DNA of 64,000 bases from an uncultured Anaeroplasmataceae bacterium (lineage in GTDB: Bacteria; Bacillota_I; Bacilli_A; Acholeplasmatales; Anaeroplasmataceae), in assembly GCA_934229535.1 (NCBI GenBank), contig CAKQDS010000001.1, forward strand, positions 62,001 through 126,000. Reading direction: 5' to 3'. A program made the position numbers and the translations under genes. The notes beneath the pieces are model-generated. The model made no database searches and had not been told where the DNA came from. It worked only from the letters and a program-made list of their open reading frames with translations. Shown piece by piece: positions 44,406 to 53,469 of this stretch. The first letter of the stretch is position 1. Each line of letters opens with the position of its first letter.

Positions 44406-45500
44406 ATGAAAATTAAATTTAAGGTTTTAATTATTGTAGGTTCTATTTTTCTAGTTATTTTAATAGCAGCTGGAGCTTTTGTTTTAAATTTGGATATTAA
44501 GGCTAGAAGAATAGGTGATTGTAGTCTAGATATCAAAAATAATCAAGATAAAGTTGTTTCTTTAAATAAGGAATATAGTATTGCTACATATAATATTGGC
44601 TTTGGTGCCTATGATCAAGAATTTTCCTTCTTTATGGATGAAGGCTATGATGAAGATGGTAATATTGTTAAGGGTAAATATGGTAAAGGTAGATCGTATA
44701 ATGATGTATTAGAAAATACTAATGGTTCAATTGATTTACTAAAAGAAATAAATGCTGATTTTATTTTGGCTCAGGAGGTTGATACTAAATCAACAAGAAG
44801 CTATAAAATAAATCAATTGGATTTATTAATTAGTAAATTTAATGATTTTAGTTATTCATATGCAATTAATTTTCATAGTGGATATTTACCATATCCATTT
44901 AATGATATGCATGGTAAGGTTAATAGTGGAATATTATCATTATCTCGATTTAATATTAATAAGGCAAATAGAATTGAACTTCCAATAGATTTTTCCTTTC
45001 CAACTAAATTTTTTGATCTTGATAGATGCTTAAGTATAACAAGATATAGTGTTTTGGATAAGGAACTAGTAATTATTAATGCCCATTTATCTGCTTATGA
45101 TAAGGGTGGAGTTTATCGTAAAGCTCAGTTAGATTTATTAAATAATTTAATTAATGAAGAATATTCTCATAACAATTATGTAATAGTTGGTGGTGATTTT
45201 AATCATGACTTAGTTAATTCTTATCAAAGGAAACTTTTTAAGACCAATCAAGGTCGCCCTGATTGGCTAAAGGATTTTCCAACAGATGAGTTAAGTGATA
45301 ATTTTAAACTATATGCTTGTGATGAAGCACCAAGCTGTAGGGATGCTGATACTCCTTATGTTAAGGATGAGACATTTACGTCAGTTGTTGATGGCTTTAT
45401 AGTATCAAAAAATGTTAGTGTTTCTAGTGTTAAAACTATAAATAATGAGTTTAAATATTCTGATCATAATCCGGTTGTATTAAAATTTAAATTAGAATAA
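44406..45500 (+). CDS. Membrane-anchored endonuclease/exonuclease/phosphatase family protein
   Basis: A single N-terminal hydrophobic helix (residues 6-28) anchors the domain outside the cell. The EEP fold is evident from IATYNIGFG, FILAQEVD (metal-binding Glu), VIINAHLSAYD, IVGGDFNHD and the final YSDHNPVVLKF (Asp-His pair). The family includes sphingomyelinases, DNases and inositol phosphatases; the large aromatic insertion fits none clearly, so the substrate is unknown. ATG44406 is used in preference to TTG44400. Monocistronic. Confidence 0.88.
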   Translation: MKIKFKVLIIVGSIFLVILIAAGAFVLNLDIKARRIGDCSLDIKNNQDKVVSLNKEYSIATYNIGFGAYDQEFSFFMDEGYDEDGNIVKGKYGKGRSYNDVLENTNGSIDLLKEINADFILAQEVDTKSTRSYKINQLDLLISKFNDFSYSYAINFHSGYLPYPFNDMHGKVNSGILSLSRFNINKANRIELPIDFSFPTKFFDLDRCLSITRYSVLDKELVIINAHLSAYDKGGVYRKAQLDLLNNLINEEYSHNNYVIVGGDFNHDLVNSYQRKLFKTNQGRPDWLKDFPTDELSDNFKLYACDEAPSCRDADTPYVKDETFTSVVDGFIVSKNVSVSSVKTINNEFKYSDHNPVVLKFKLE

Positions 45501-45569
45501 ATCTATTTGTAAAAAAAAGTCTAAAATGATATAATCTAAATAGAAAAATTTCGAAAGGAGATATATTAT

Positions 45570-46463
45570 ATGCAGGATAATAAGGATGAATTTGTTTGGC
45601 ATTATACTAAGCTTGAGGCATTTTTATCAATTATTAAAAATAAAGAGCTTTGGTTATCAAATTTGAAATACACAAATGATCCTCTTGAGGGCGAATTTTC
45701 TTATGATGAGTTTAATAGAATCTTAGCTATGCTTGCTAAAAAGAAGCCATATAAGAAGATTTATGAAGAATTTTTAAAAATGGATAAAAATATGTTTAAG
45801 ATTGATTCTAATATTTATTCAATGTCGTTTTCTAAAAGAAGCGATAAGATGCAACATTGGCAGGTATATGGTGATCAGTTTCATGGAATTGCTTTTAGAA
45901 TTAATGTTGGTAAGATAAAGAACAAAATTGCTGAGTTGGGATTTGTTAATCAATATTTATATTATCTAGAAATGAAATATCAGCAAAAGGATTTAGAGGA
46001 GTCAGTTGGTAGTTATCTTCAAAAGCTTTTGAATGAATATCAGTCATTCACCTTTGATGGAGTGATTCCTAATATTATAATGTCTACCTATAATATGGCT
46101 TTATTACAAAATAAAAGTGAGATATTTTTAGGTGAGGATGAAACGCGATTTGCATTATGTGAAACATTTATGGAAAGTGCACTAAATTCATTTGCAATTG
46201 AATATGAAAGACAAAATCAAATTGATTTAGATGAATATGGCTTTGGTCCTAATTGTAAAAAATTCTATTTTTCTAAGGGCTTAATTAAAAGTAGATATTC
46301 GATTGCATTAAAGGATGTATGGGGTGATGATTTAATAGATGAGGTTGTTATTGGCCCACTATGTAATCAAGATAAAAGGGAACTTAAGGATTTTCTAGCA
46401 TCTTGTGGCTTAAAAAATGTAGTTGTTAGTGAATCATTATTAAAGGGAAAGGTTAGATTTTAA
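45570..46463 (+). CDS. DUF2971 domain protein
   Basis: A cytoplasmic protein of 297 residues. N-terminal WHYTKLEAFLSIIKNKELWLS, KYTNDPLEGE and YSMSFSKRSDKMQHWQVYG are the DUF2971 pattern, a family often found in defence or accessory regions with unknown function. C-terminal FYFSKGLIKSRYSI follows. A good AAAGGAG site precedes ATG45570; the next gene starts four bases after its stop. Confidence 0.88.
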   Translation: MQDNKDEFVWHYTKLEAFLSIIKNKELWLSNLKYTNDPLEGEFSYDEFNRILAMLAKKKPYKKIYEEFLKMDKNMFKIDSNIYSMSFSKRSDKMQHWQVYGDQFHGIAFRINVGKIKNKIAELGFVNQYLYYLEMKYQQKDLEESVGSYLQKLLNEYQSFTFDGVIPNIIMSTYNMALLQNKSEIFLGEDETRFALCETFMESALNSFAIEYERQNQIDLDEYGFGPNCKKFYFSKGLIKSRYSIALKDVWGDDLIDEVVIGPLCNQDKRELKDFLASCGLKNVVVSESLLKGKVRF

Positions 46464-46467
46464 ATTT

Positions 46468-47556
46468 ATGAAAAAATTAGCTTCTTTATTTACATATATA
46501 GAACTATTTTTAGCAGTTATTTCTTTTGTCATAATTTTAAATTTTTCAGAATATGAGGAAAATTTAGGATTAGTTTTAAGTGATTATTTAAGATATATTC
46601 CCCTTGCTTTAAATTTAGCAGTTTTTGTTATGCTAATTATTGAATTTAGATTAGACCGTAGGATTTTTATTGGAAGGCTTATACTAGCTTCAATGTTTAT
46701 TTTAATGCTTATTTTTTTAAGTATTAATAAAAAGCTTGACCTTTTTAATACAATACTTATGATAATTGATTTAATTTATTGCGTACTAGCAATTATAACG
46801 ATCATTAAATTTAGTAATAAACATAATAAGAAAATAGTTGAATTACCAGAGGGATATTTTAGCAAAAAATCACTTTGTATCTTTAATTTTGAGTTAGTTT
46901 GTTGTATTATATTATATGCATTAGTTTTATTTTTAGCTATATATTATAAAAAATATTTTATAATACCAATTGGTCTATTATTTTGTTTAATTATAATATG
47001 GTTATTTTCTATATTTAGCATATATAAAGATAATAGATTTATTCATGATTTTTATAAGAATTTAGATTATGATAGCTTTATAAATAAGCTAACTCTTATC
47101 TATAGTGAAAAATTAAATTCAAACACAAGAAGTACTTTAAAATGCAATGAATATAATGCTTTATGCTTAATTGATAAAGAAAGAGCTAATGAATTATTTA
47201 TAAATATTAAGGTTCCGGATAGTAAATTAAATTTAGATATTTACAATAATACAAAATTATTGTATTTAGCTTTAAATGGCTTTTATGAAGAATTTGATTT
47301 ATTTATTAAAGAGCTTAAGATAAATAAGAACGTAAGCTATTTAATTAGTCTTAAAAATGCATTAACGCTATGTGCAAGTGAAGAAGAGCTTGATTTATAT
47401 TTTAATCTTAAAACTAAGAAGAAATATGATTATTATTTTAATTGCTATGTTAGATATTTATATTTTAAAGGGTTAAAAAATGACTCATATTTGGAATATG
47501 AATTATTATTAAAGCAAGAAAATAATAAGCTGTTAGAAACAAAAAAGGATTTATAG
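46468..47556 (+). CDS. Membrane protein of unknown function
   Basis: A 362-residue protein. The N-terminal 200 residues hold five to six hydrophobic helices (about 5-25, 40-58, 68-86, 92-112, 138-158, 163-185). The C-terminal 160 residues are soluble, helical and rich in Lys and Asn, resembling tetratricopeptide-like packing without clear repeats. I do not recognise it. It is four bases from the DUF2971 gene and 12 before trpS, so it is probably co-transcribed with both. Confidence 0.65.
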   Translation: MKKLASLFTYIELFLAVISFVIILNFSEYEENLGLVLSDYLRYIPLALNLAVFVMLIIEFRLDRRIFIGRLILASMFILMLIFLSINKKLDLFNTILMIIDLIYCVLAIITIIKFSNKHNKKIVELPEGYFSKKSLCIFNFELVCCIILYALVLFLAIYYKKYFIIPIGLLFCLIIIWLFSIFSIYKDNRFIHDFYKNLDYDSFINKLTLIYSEKLNSNTRSTLKCNEYNALCLIDKERANELFINIKVPDSKLNLDIYNNTKLLYLALNGFYEEFDLFIKELKINKNVSYLISLKNALTLCASEEELDLYFNLKTKKKYDYYFNCYVRYLYFKGLKNDSYLEYELLLKQENNKLLETKKDL

Positions 47557-47568
47557 GAGTGTGTTATA

Positions 47569-48660
47569 ATGAGTAATATTATTTTAACTGGTGATAGACC
47601 AACGGGGAAATTACATATCGGTCATTATGTTGGATCATTAAGAAGAAGAGTTGAATTACAAAATGATCCTAAATATGATGAAATTTATATAATGATTGCT
47701 GATGCTCAGGCTTTGACTGATAATGCAGATAATCCTAGTAAGGTCAGAGATAATATTTTAGAGGTTGCATTAGATTATTTAGCTTGTGGTTTGGATCCTA
47801 AAAAGGTTAATATCTTTATTCAATCACAGATTAGTGAGCTTTGTGAGTTATCGTTTTATTATATGAATTTAGTAACGGTTTCTAGGGTTTCTCGTAATCC
47901 GACTGTAAAGGCTGAGATTGCAATGCGAAATTTTGAACAAAGTATTCCAGTTGGATTTTTCACATATCCAATTTCCCAGGCTGCCGATATTACAGCATTT
48001 ATGGCCAATATTGTTCCTGCTGGTGAGGATCAAGAGCCTATGATTGAACAGGCTAAGGAAATTGTAAGAAAGTTTAATTCTATATATGGTGAAGTATTAG
48101 TAGAACCAGAAATTGTTTTGCCTACAGAAAAATCTGCTAGAAGATTACCTGGTACTGATGGTAAGGCAAAAATGAGTAAATCGCTTGGCAATTGTATTTA
48201 TTTATCTGATGATGAAGCTACAATTAAGAAAAAGGTAATGAGTATGTTTACTGATCCAAATCATTTGATGGTTGAAGACCCAGGATCAATTGAAGGGAAT
48301 ACAGTATTTATTTATCTAGATGCTTTCTATGAGGATGGAGATTGTGCTAAGTTTTGGCCTGAATACAATAACCTTGATGAGATAAAGGCGCATTATCAAA
48401 GAGGTGGTCTTGGTGATGTCAAGGTTAAGAAGTTCTTAAATAATATCTTACAGGATCGTCTTCGTCCAATTAGAGAAAGACGTCATGAACTTGAAAATAA
48501 CATTGAATATGTGGTTAATGTTTTACACGAGGGAAGCATTAAGGCTAAGGCTAAGGCAGCTAAAACATTAGAGAATGTAAGAAAAGCAATGATGATTGAT
48601 TATTTTAATGATGATATGCTACTTAAGGCAAGAAGGGAAAAAGAAAATGAAATTAAATAA
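47569..48660 (+). CDS. trpS: Tryptophanyl-tRNA synthetase
   Basis: Class I synthetase charging tRNA-Trp. HIGH motif TGKLHIGHYVGS (residues 12-23) and KMSKS at about 202-206 (AKMSKSLGN) are perfect. VSRNPTVKAE and FFTYPISQAADI are typical of bacterial TrpS. Length 363 residues. Conserved Trp residues in the protein are encoded by TGG, which argues for the standard code. The HdeD-like gene overlaps by 14 bases. Confidence 0.97.
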   Translation: MSNIILTGDRPTGKLHIGHYVGSLRRRVELQNDPKYDEIYIMIADAQALTDNADNPSKVRDNILEVALDYLACGLDPKKVNIFIQSQISELCELSFYYMNLVTVSRVSRNPTVKAEIAMRNFEQSIPVGFFTYPISQAADITAFMANIVPAGEDQEPMIEQAKEIVRKFNSIYGEVLVEPEIVLPTEKSARRLPGTDGKAKMSKSLGNCIYLSDDEATIKKKVMSMFTDPNHLMVEDPGSIEGNTVFIYLDAFYEDGDCAKFWPEYNNLDEIKAHYQRGGLGDVKVKKFLNNILQDRLRPIRERRHELENNIEYVVNVLHEGSIKAKAKAAKTLENVRKAMMIDYFNDDMLLKARREKENEIK

Positions 48661-49207
48661 AGGCTTATCAAAGGCTATAATAGATTCTATTATTATCGCA
48701 TTAATTGGATTATTGTTTATCTTAATTGATCCAGCTAAATTGATGCATATCGTTTTAATTGTTGTTGGTATTTTTGTAATTATTGTTAGTGCAAATGACA
48801 TATTAATTAATTTGTCAGTTCCTGTAAGAGGACCTATTACAACAACAAATTTAGTTATGTCTATTGTTTCATTAGTTGTAGGAATTGCCATGATTATATG
48901 GCAAAATACACTTATGTCTGTGATTTTAGCAATTTGGTTTATTGCTATGCCTATTGTAAGAATTGCTACATCAGCTGACAAGAAAGTACAATTTAAGCAT
49001 GAAATTCCACTATTTGTTGTTGGTATTATATTACTTATCTTTGGGCCATGGTCAATTTTGGATGTTTTATTCAAGATTATTGGTGGTATTTTAATTGTTG
49101 CAGCAGTCGTTGATTTAGTTTCTTATTTTGTGTTAGATCATAAGGCTAAGAAAGCAAGTAAGGTAATGGATGCTCATATAATTAGTGAGAAGGATGTAAA
49201 TAACTAG
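48647..49207 (+). CDS. HdeD-like (DUF308) membrane protein
   Basis: Six hydrophobic helices in 186 residues, paired as in DUF308/HdeD proteins, with short loops such as NLSVPVRGPITT. The family is linked in enterics to acid stress, but the function in Firmicutes is unknown. The ATG at 48647 lies inside trpS, preceded by GAAGGGA. The C-terminus is a short charged tail. Confidence 0.75.
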   Translation: MKLNKGLSKAIIDSIIIALIGLLFILIDPAKLMHIVLIVVGIFVIIVSANDILINLSVPVRGPITTTNLVMSIVSLVVGIAMIIWQNTLMSVILAIWFIAMPIVRIATSADKKVQFKHEIPLFVVGIILLIFGPWSILDVLFKIIGGILIVAAVVDLVSYFVLDHKAKKASKVMDAHIISEKDVNN

Positions 49208-49221
49208 TAGCGAGGAATAAA

Positions 49222-50133
49222 ATGGATTGCTTAATAGCTTATAACCCCTATAGTGGTAAGGAAAAATTTATCAAGCATAAGGATTATGTTATTAATAGAT
49301 TAAAAGAGAAATTTGCGCGAATTGACGTTTTTTGTTCAGATGGAGAAAAAAGTATTACTAGAAAAATAAAGGAATATGGTAGCTTTTATAAATGCGTAAT
49401 TGTTTGTGGTGGGGACGGAACACTAAATGAAGCAATTAATGGCTTAATGCTTGTTCCAGAGTCCGTCAGACCAATCCTTGCATATTTGCCATTTGGGACA
49501 GTTAATGATGTTGGACATATGCTTGGATTAAATAAAAATATAAAGAAGATTATTAATGATGTCTTAGCTTTAAATTATGTAAATATGGATGTTTGCAAGC
49601 TTAATGATAAATATTTTACTTATGCAGCAGCAACTGGAAAATTTACGAGTGTTAGCTATGAAGCCAAAAAAAGCTTGAAGAAGCATTTTGGTAGAATGGC
49701 ATATTTTTTGGAAGCATTTAAAAGACTTAAGGATAAAGAGAAAATTAAGGTTCAAATTAATGTTAATGGCGAGGATATTGAGGAAAGCTATTATGTTATA
49801 TTGGCTCTTAATTCAAAGCAACTTGCTGGCTTTAATCTTTATCGAAGAAAGCCAATTAAGCTTAATGATGGCATAATTGACCTTACTCTTGTTAAAACTA
49901 AAAGGTTTAATTTTAGCTTTATAAATTTAGGTATGTTCTTTTTATTTGGTGACCATTGGAAAAAAGGGATAACTAGTATTAGTACTAATAGCTTTAGGAT
50001 TATTAGTGAAAATGAATTAGCTTTTAATGTTGATGGCGAATTGGCCTTTAATTCATCTGTTGCTGAATGTGTGGTTATTAATAAAGCAATTAAAATAGTA
50101 GTTCCCAAAAAAACAAAAAAGAAGTATTTTTAG
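49222..50133 (+). CDS. Diacylglycerol/lipid kinase family protein (YegS/BmrU type)
   Basis: Phosphorylates diacylglycerol or a related lipid with ATP at the membrane surface. The nucleotide motif VIVCGGDGTLNEAINGL, YLPFGTVNDV and the C-terminal FNVDGE are all characteristic of the DAGK catalytic fold. AYNPYSGK at the N-terminus is the family start. Length 303 residues. Basic C-terminus (KKTKKKYF). Forty-three bases before the ger operon. Confidence 0.92.
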   Translation: MDCLIAYNPYSGKEKFIKHKDYVINRLKEKFARIDVFCSDGEKSITRKIKEYGSFYKCVIVCGGDGTLNEAINGLMLVPESVRPILAYLPFGTVNDVGHMLGLNKNIKKIINDVLALNYVNMDVCKLNDKYFTYAAATGKFTSVSYEAKKSLKKHFGRMAYFLEAFKRLKDKEKIKVQINVNGEDIEESYYVILALNSKQLAGFNLYRRKPIKLNDGIIDLTLVKTKRFNFSFINLGMFFLFGDHWKKGITSISTNSFRIISENELAFNVDGELAFNSSVAECVVINKAIKIVVPKKTKKKYF

Positions 50134-50176
50134 TATAATAGAAAGATTAAGTGAGAAAATAGTTATAGGTGATATA

Positions 50177-51160
50177 ATGTACCCAAACCGTTTAAAATCA
50201 TTTAATCTTTTTTTCTTTGCTTTGTTTTTTCAATTTGTTGTCTATAAATTTGTGATAATGCCATATTTATATGATAATTATGATAGTAATGGCATTTTCT
50301 TTTTTTTAATTGCTATCTTAATTACAATTGGTCTTTTTTTTATTCCTGATAAATATTTTAAATTCTTGCTTAATAACAAAATTTTAAAAATTTTGTTAGG
50401 ATTAGCTGCTTTAATTAATATTGTTGTTCAATTGGCTATTGGAGCTAATGTTGTTTATAATCTCTTTTATGAGAATTCTAGCTATTTAATTTTTATAATA
50501 ATTTTTATGATTAGTATTATGATTATATCAAATCTTACCACAACACAAATTATTAATTTAAGTACAATATTTTATATTTTTATTCCTATAATGTGGATTA
50601 TTGCTTATTTGTTTTCGCCTAAAATTGATATTTTAGCATGGTTTAATTTAAGTGGGATTGATTTTGATTTCTTTTTCTATAGTAATTATGTTGGGACATT
50701 AATTTTTCTATTAGTAAATTTAGAAGCAAATAAAAAGATAGTGATTTTGGGGAGTATAGTTGGAAACATTCTGTATATGTTTGAATACCTTATGCTAATA
50801 GGTGTTGCAGGAACTTTATTTTTTAAAAATTATGAATATGTAGGCTTTATTACCTATCAAATACAGATTCCTAATAAATATATAGGTAATTTTGATTTTA
50901 TTACAATTATTTCCTTGAGCCTATGTTTAATATTTAATTCCTCATATTTTTTAAGCCTTGGAGCTTTTTGTTTTAAGCTGGATAGAAAGTATAAGAATAT
51001 TTTGTTGGTAATTTTGGCTTTTATAAGCTATGTATTAGTTTTTTTTATTACAAGAATTAAGAGCATATATTTAGCTATAGAGGGAACAATATTATTGATT
51101 ATTTTATTATATTTGGTGATTATAAATGCAAAGCATAATTTTAAACTTCAAAAAAAATAA
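50177..51160 (+). CDS. gerAB: Spore germinant receptor subunit B (GerAB-type permease)
   Basis: Membrane protein with about ten hydrophobic helices along 327 residues, matching the germination permease family in the APC superfamily, which binds germinants. The recognition is based on helical pattern, short length typical of GerB and its position directly before a clear GerA gene. Conserved features are weak in sequence. Starts at ATG50177 after AGGTGAT; overlaps the A subunit by 35 bases. Confidence 0.82.
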   Translation: MYPNRLKSFNLFFFALFFQFVVYKFVIMPYLYDNYDSNGIFFFLIAILITIGLFFIPDKYFKFLLNNKILKILLGLAALINIVVQLAIGANVVYNLFYENSSYLIFIIIFMISIMIISNLTTTQIINLSTIFYIFIPIMWIIAYLFSPKIDILAWFNLSGIDFDFFFYSNYVGTLIFLLVNLEANKKIVILGSIVGNILYMFEYLMLIGVAGTLFFKNYEYVGFITYQIQIPNKYIGNFDFITIISLSLCLIFNSSYFLSLGAFCFKLDRKYKNILLVILAFISYVLVFFITRIKSIYLAIEGTILLIILLYLVIINAKHNFKLQKK

Positions 51161-52517
51161 GGATGTTAAGGTCCTGGAAAATAAAAAGATTGATATTACA
51201 ATTATTTTTCAGGAGCAAGCCTGTGATATAGCTAAATTTTCTATTTATTTATATCCAAAAATAAATAATGATTCAAATTTAGAGGAGATGTTTTTAGGAC
51301 TTTGTAAGAAGGTTAATGTATCTTATCAGAAATTAGAGAGCTATGTCTATAACGGTTTATTATTAGTTATATTTCATAATGAATTCTATATATTTGATTT
51401 ATCAAAAATGCCATCAAGGGATGTGGGTGATTCAAATGCTGATCCTGAATCAACCTTTGGATCTCGTGATGGTTTTGTTGAAAGCTATAAGGATAATATA
51501 GCAATTATTAGAAGTAGATTAAAATGTAATAATTTAAATATTGATGAATATGTAATGGGTAGAAGAAGTAAGACAAATGTTTTATTATTAAGTATTGATG
51601 ATATTCACAATAAGGATATTTTAAATAGTATTAAAGAGAAGCTTAATAAAATAGATGTTGATGCTATACTTACAATTGATGATTTCATTGCCTATTTTGC
51701 TTCTGAATTAACTTTTCCAATATTTCAATATTTAGGAAATCCTGATTTAGCATGTAGAAGATTATATCAAGGAGAATTTGTTATTGTTATTGATAGGATT
51801 CCAGTTGTTCTTTGTATTCCAACTACAATTTCTTTATCAACGAGATTTAGGGTTGATGAATCAAGTATGCGACTATTTCCTATTTTGGAACGATTTATTT
51901 TACTTTTAGCTCTTATTTTTTCAACGATTTTTTTAGGTGTGTTTGCATCATTTATTACATTTCAAAATGATTGCTTGTCACTTTTGGTTCTATCAATATT
52001 AAAAACTAGTCAAAAAAGTGTTGTTGTCCCGATTGCAATTGAAATTTTGATTGTTTTAGGTTTGTTTGAATTATATCATTTAATTGGTTATAGGCAATCG
52101 AAAACGACAATATCAGCAACAGTTGTTCTTATAGGTGGCTTAATTATCGGCCAAAATATGATGGAAAGTGGTATAGCTGGGGTTTTTATAATAACATTTA
52201 CGGCATTAGCTTATTTAACTGGCTTTGTTGTTTCTGCTAATGCTCAAACAATATTTTCAATATCAATTGTGAGAATTTGTCTTCTTTTAGCTTCATTTAT
52301 TTATGGCTTTGTAGGACTTTGTGTTGCTTTAACAATTTTAGGCTATTTAGCTTATAAGGATCAAATGTTTAATGTTGCTTATTTTCATCCATTTATTCCC
52401 TTTGATCTGAAAGATTTACGAAATTTTTTTGTACCAACCTCAGCATTAAAAAATATTTATAGACCCGATGTTTTAATGGTTAATGATAAAACAAGGAGAA
52501 AAAATGAAAAGGTTTAG
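51126..52517 (+). CDS. gerAA: Spore germinant receptor subunit A (GerAA family)
   Basis: A 463-residue protein of the GerA family. The diagnostic block is GSRDGFVESYKDNIAIIRSR with a following DEYVMGRRSKTNVLLLSIDDI, and LYQGEFVIVIDRIPVVLCIP. Four to five membrane helices occupy residues 255-405. It forms an inner-membrane receptor complex with GerB and GerC subunits in dormant spores. Start ATG51126 has GGTGAT five bases upstream. Confidence 0.93.
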   Translation: MQSIILNFKKNKDVKVLENKKIDITIIFQEQACDIAKFSIYLYPKINNDSNLEEMFLGLCKKVNVSYQKLESYVYNGLLLVIFHNEFYIFDLSKMPSRDVGDSNADPESTFGSRDGFVESYKDNIAIIRSRLKCNNLNIDEYVMGRRSKTNVLLLSIDDIHNKDILNSIKEKLNKIDVDAILTIDDFIAYFASELTFPIFQYLGNPDLACRRLYQGEFVIVIDRIPVVLCIPTTISLSTRFRVDESSMRLFPILERFILLLALIFSTIFLGVFASFITFQNDCLSLLVLSILKTSQKSVVVPIAIEILIVLGLFELYHLIGYRQSKTTISATVVLIGGLIIGQNMMESGIAGVFIITFTALAYLTGFVVSANAQTIFSISIVRICLLLASFIYGFVGLCVALTILGYLAYKDQMFNVAYFHPFIPFDLKDLRNFFVPTSALKNIYRPDVLMVNDKTRRKNEKV

Positions 52518-53469
52518 TATTTTGATTTTATTATTTTTTTTATGTAGCTGCTCTTATTCAATAACTAATCATATTTATGTTGCTAGTATACATTTAAATT
52601 ATGATGATGATATGTTTGAAGCAAACTTTTATATTATTAATTCATTAGCAATTGGTCTTAGAGAAAATAGTGAAAATAGTAGCGGTGATATTGCTACTAT
52701 AAAGGCTAAAAGCATTTCCTCACTTTTTAATGAGCTTGATTTAACTACATCACTTGATGTAAATTATATGCATATTTCTTCAATTATTTTAAATCCATCA
52801 TTTTTAAATTATGATAATCTGATTGAATTAAAAAATACAGTCAGAGATAATAATAAAATATATTATAATTCAGCAATTTTTGTAAGTGAGGATGCGCCTA
52901 AGGATATTTATAATATAAAAAATCCTAGTAAAGAAAATGACTTGTTTTCAATTGTTTTATCTCCATTTGAAAGAACTCATCTTTATTTAGCTTCAAGTCC
53001 TCAAACACTTATAACGTTTACTAGGGATTTAGAAGATGAGAAGGTATTAAAGATCCCAGCATTTTCATTAAGGAATTGCTGGAACACAGAAGGAGCAAAT
53101 TATTATCTTGATAAGGTTTGTTATTACTATAATAATGAATATAAAATATATGATGTTAATGATTATCCTGGGCTTTATTTTACCTTGGAGCATAATAATT
53201 TTTTAATTAGTGATAAAAATTTGAGTGTTAATATTAAAAAACTTAAAATTATTTATAAGCTTAAGGATAAGCTTATAATAAATTTAAAAATTAAATATAA
53301 GGTTGCTTATTCATTGGTTGAAACCAAAAAATATTTAAGACAATATATTTTGAATGCTTTGGCAAAGCTAGAAGAAATAGAGGAAGATTATTTAAATTTG
53401 AATTATATGAATAGGCAAACAAAAAAGGAATATACCTATGATGACATAGTATATTCCTTGAAGCTTTAA
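52504..53469 (+). CDS. gerAC: Spore germinant receptor lipoprotein (Ger(x)C family)
   Basis: Lipoprotein signal ending in LFFLCSC (Cys near residue 16), then the Ger(x)C domain: three-domain lipoprotein held on the outer face of the inner spore membrane. The position after GerA and the length of 321 residues fit well, with the central ERTHLYLASSPQTLITF and C-terminal helix. Sequence identity to known members is low. ATG52504 follows AAGGAG and overlaps the GerA stop by 14 bases. Confidence 0.85.
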   Translation: MKRFSILILLFFLCSCSYSITNHIYVASIHLNYDDDMFEANFYIINSLAIGLRENSENSSGDIATIKAKSISSLFNELDLTTSLDVNYMHISSIILNPSFLNYDNLIELKNTVRDNNKIYYNSAIFVSEDAPKDIYNIKNPSKENDLFSIVLSPFERTHLYLASSPQTLITFTRDLEDEKVLKIPAFSLRNCWNTEGANYYLDKVCYYYNNEYKIYDVNDYPGLYFTLEHNNFLISDKNLSVNIKKLKIIYKLKDKLIINLKIKYKVAYSLVETKKYLRQYILNALAKLEEIEEDYLNLNYMNRQTKKEYTYDDIVYSLKL

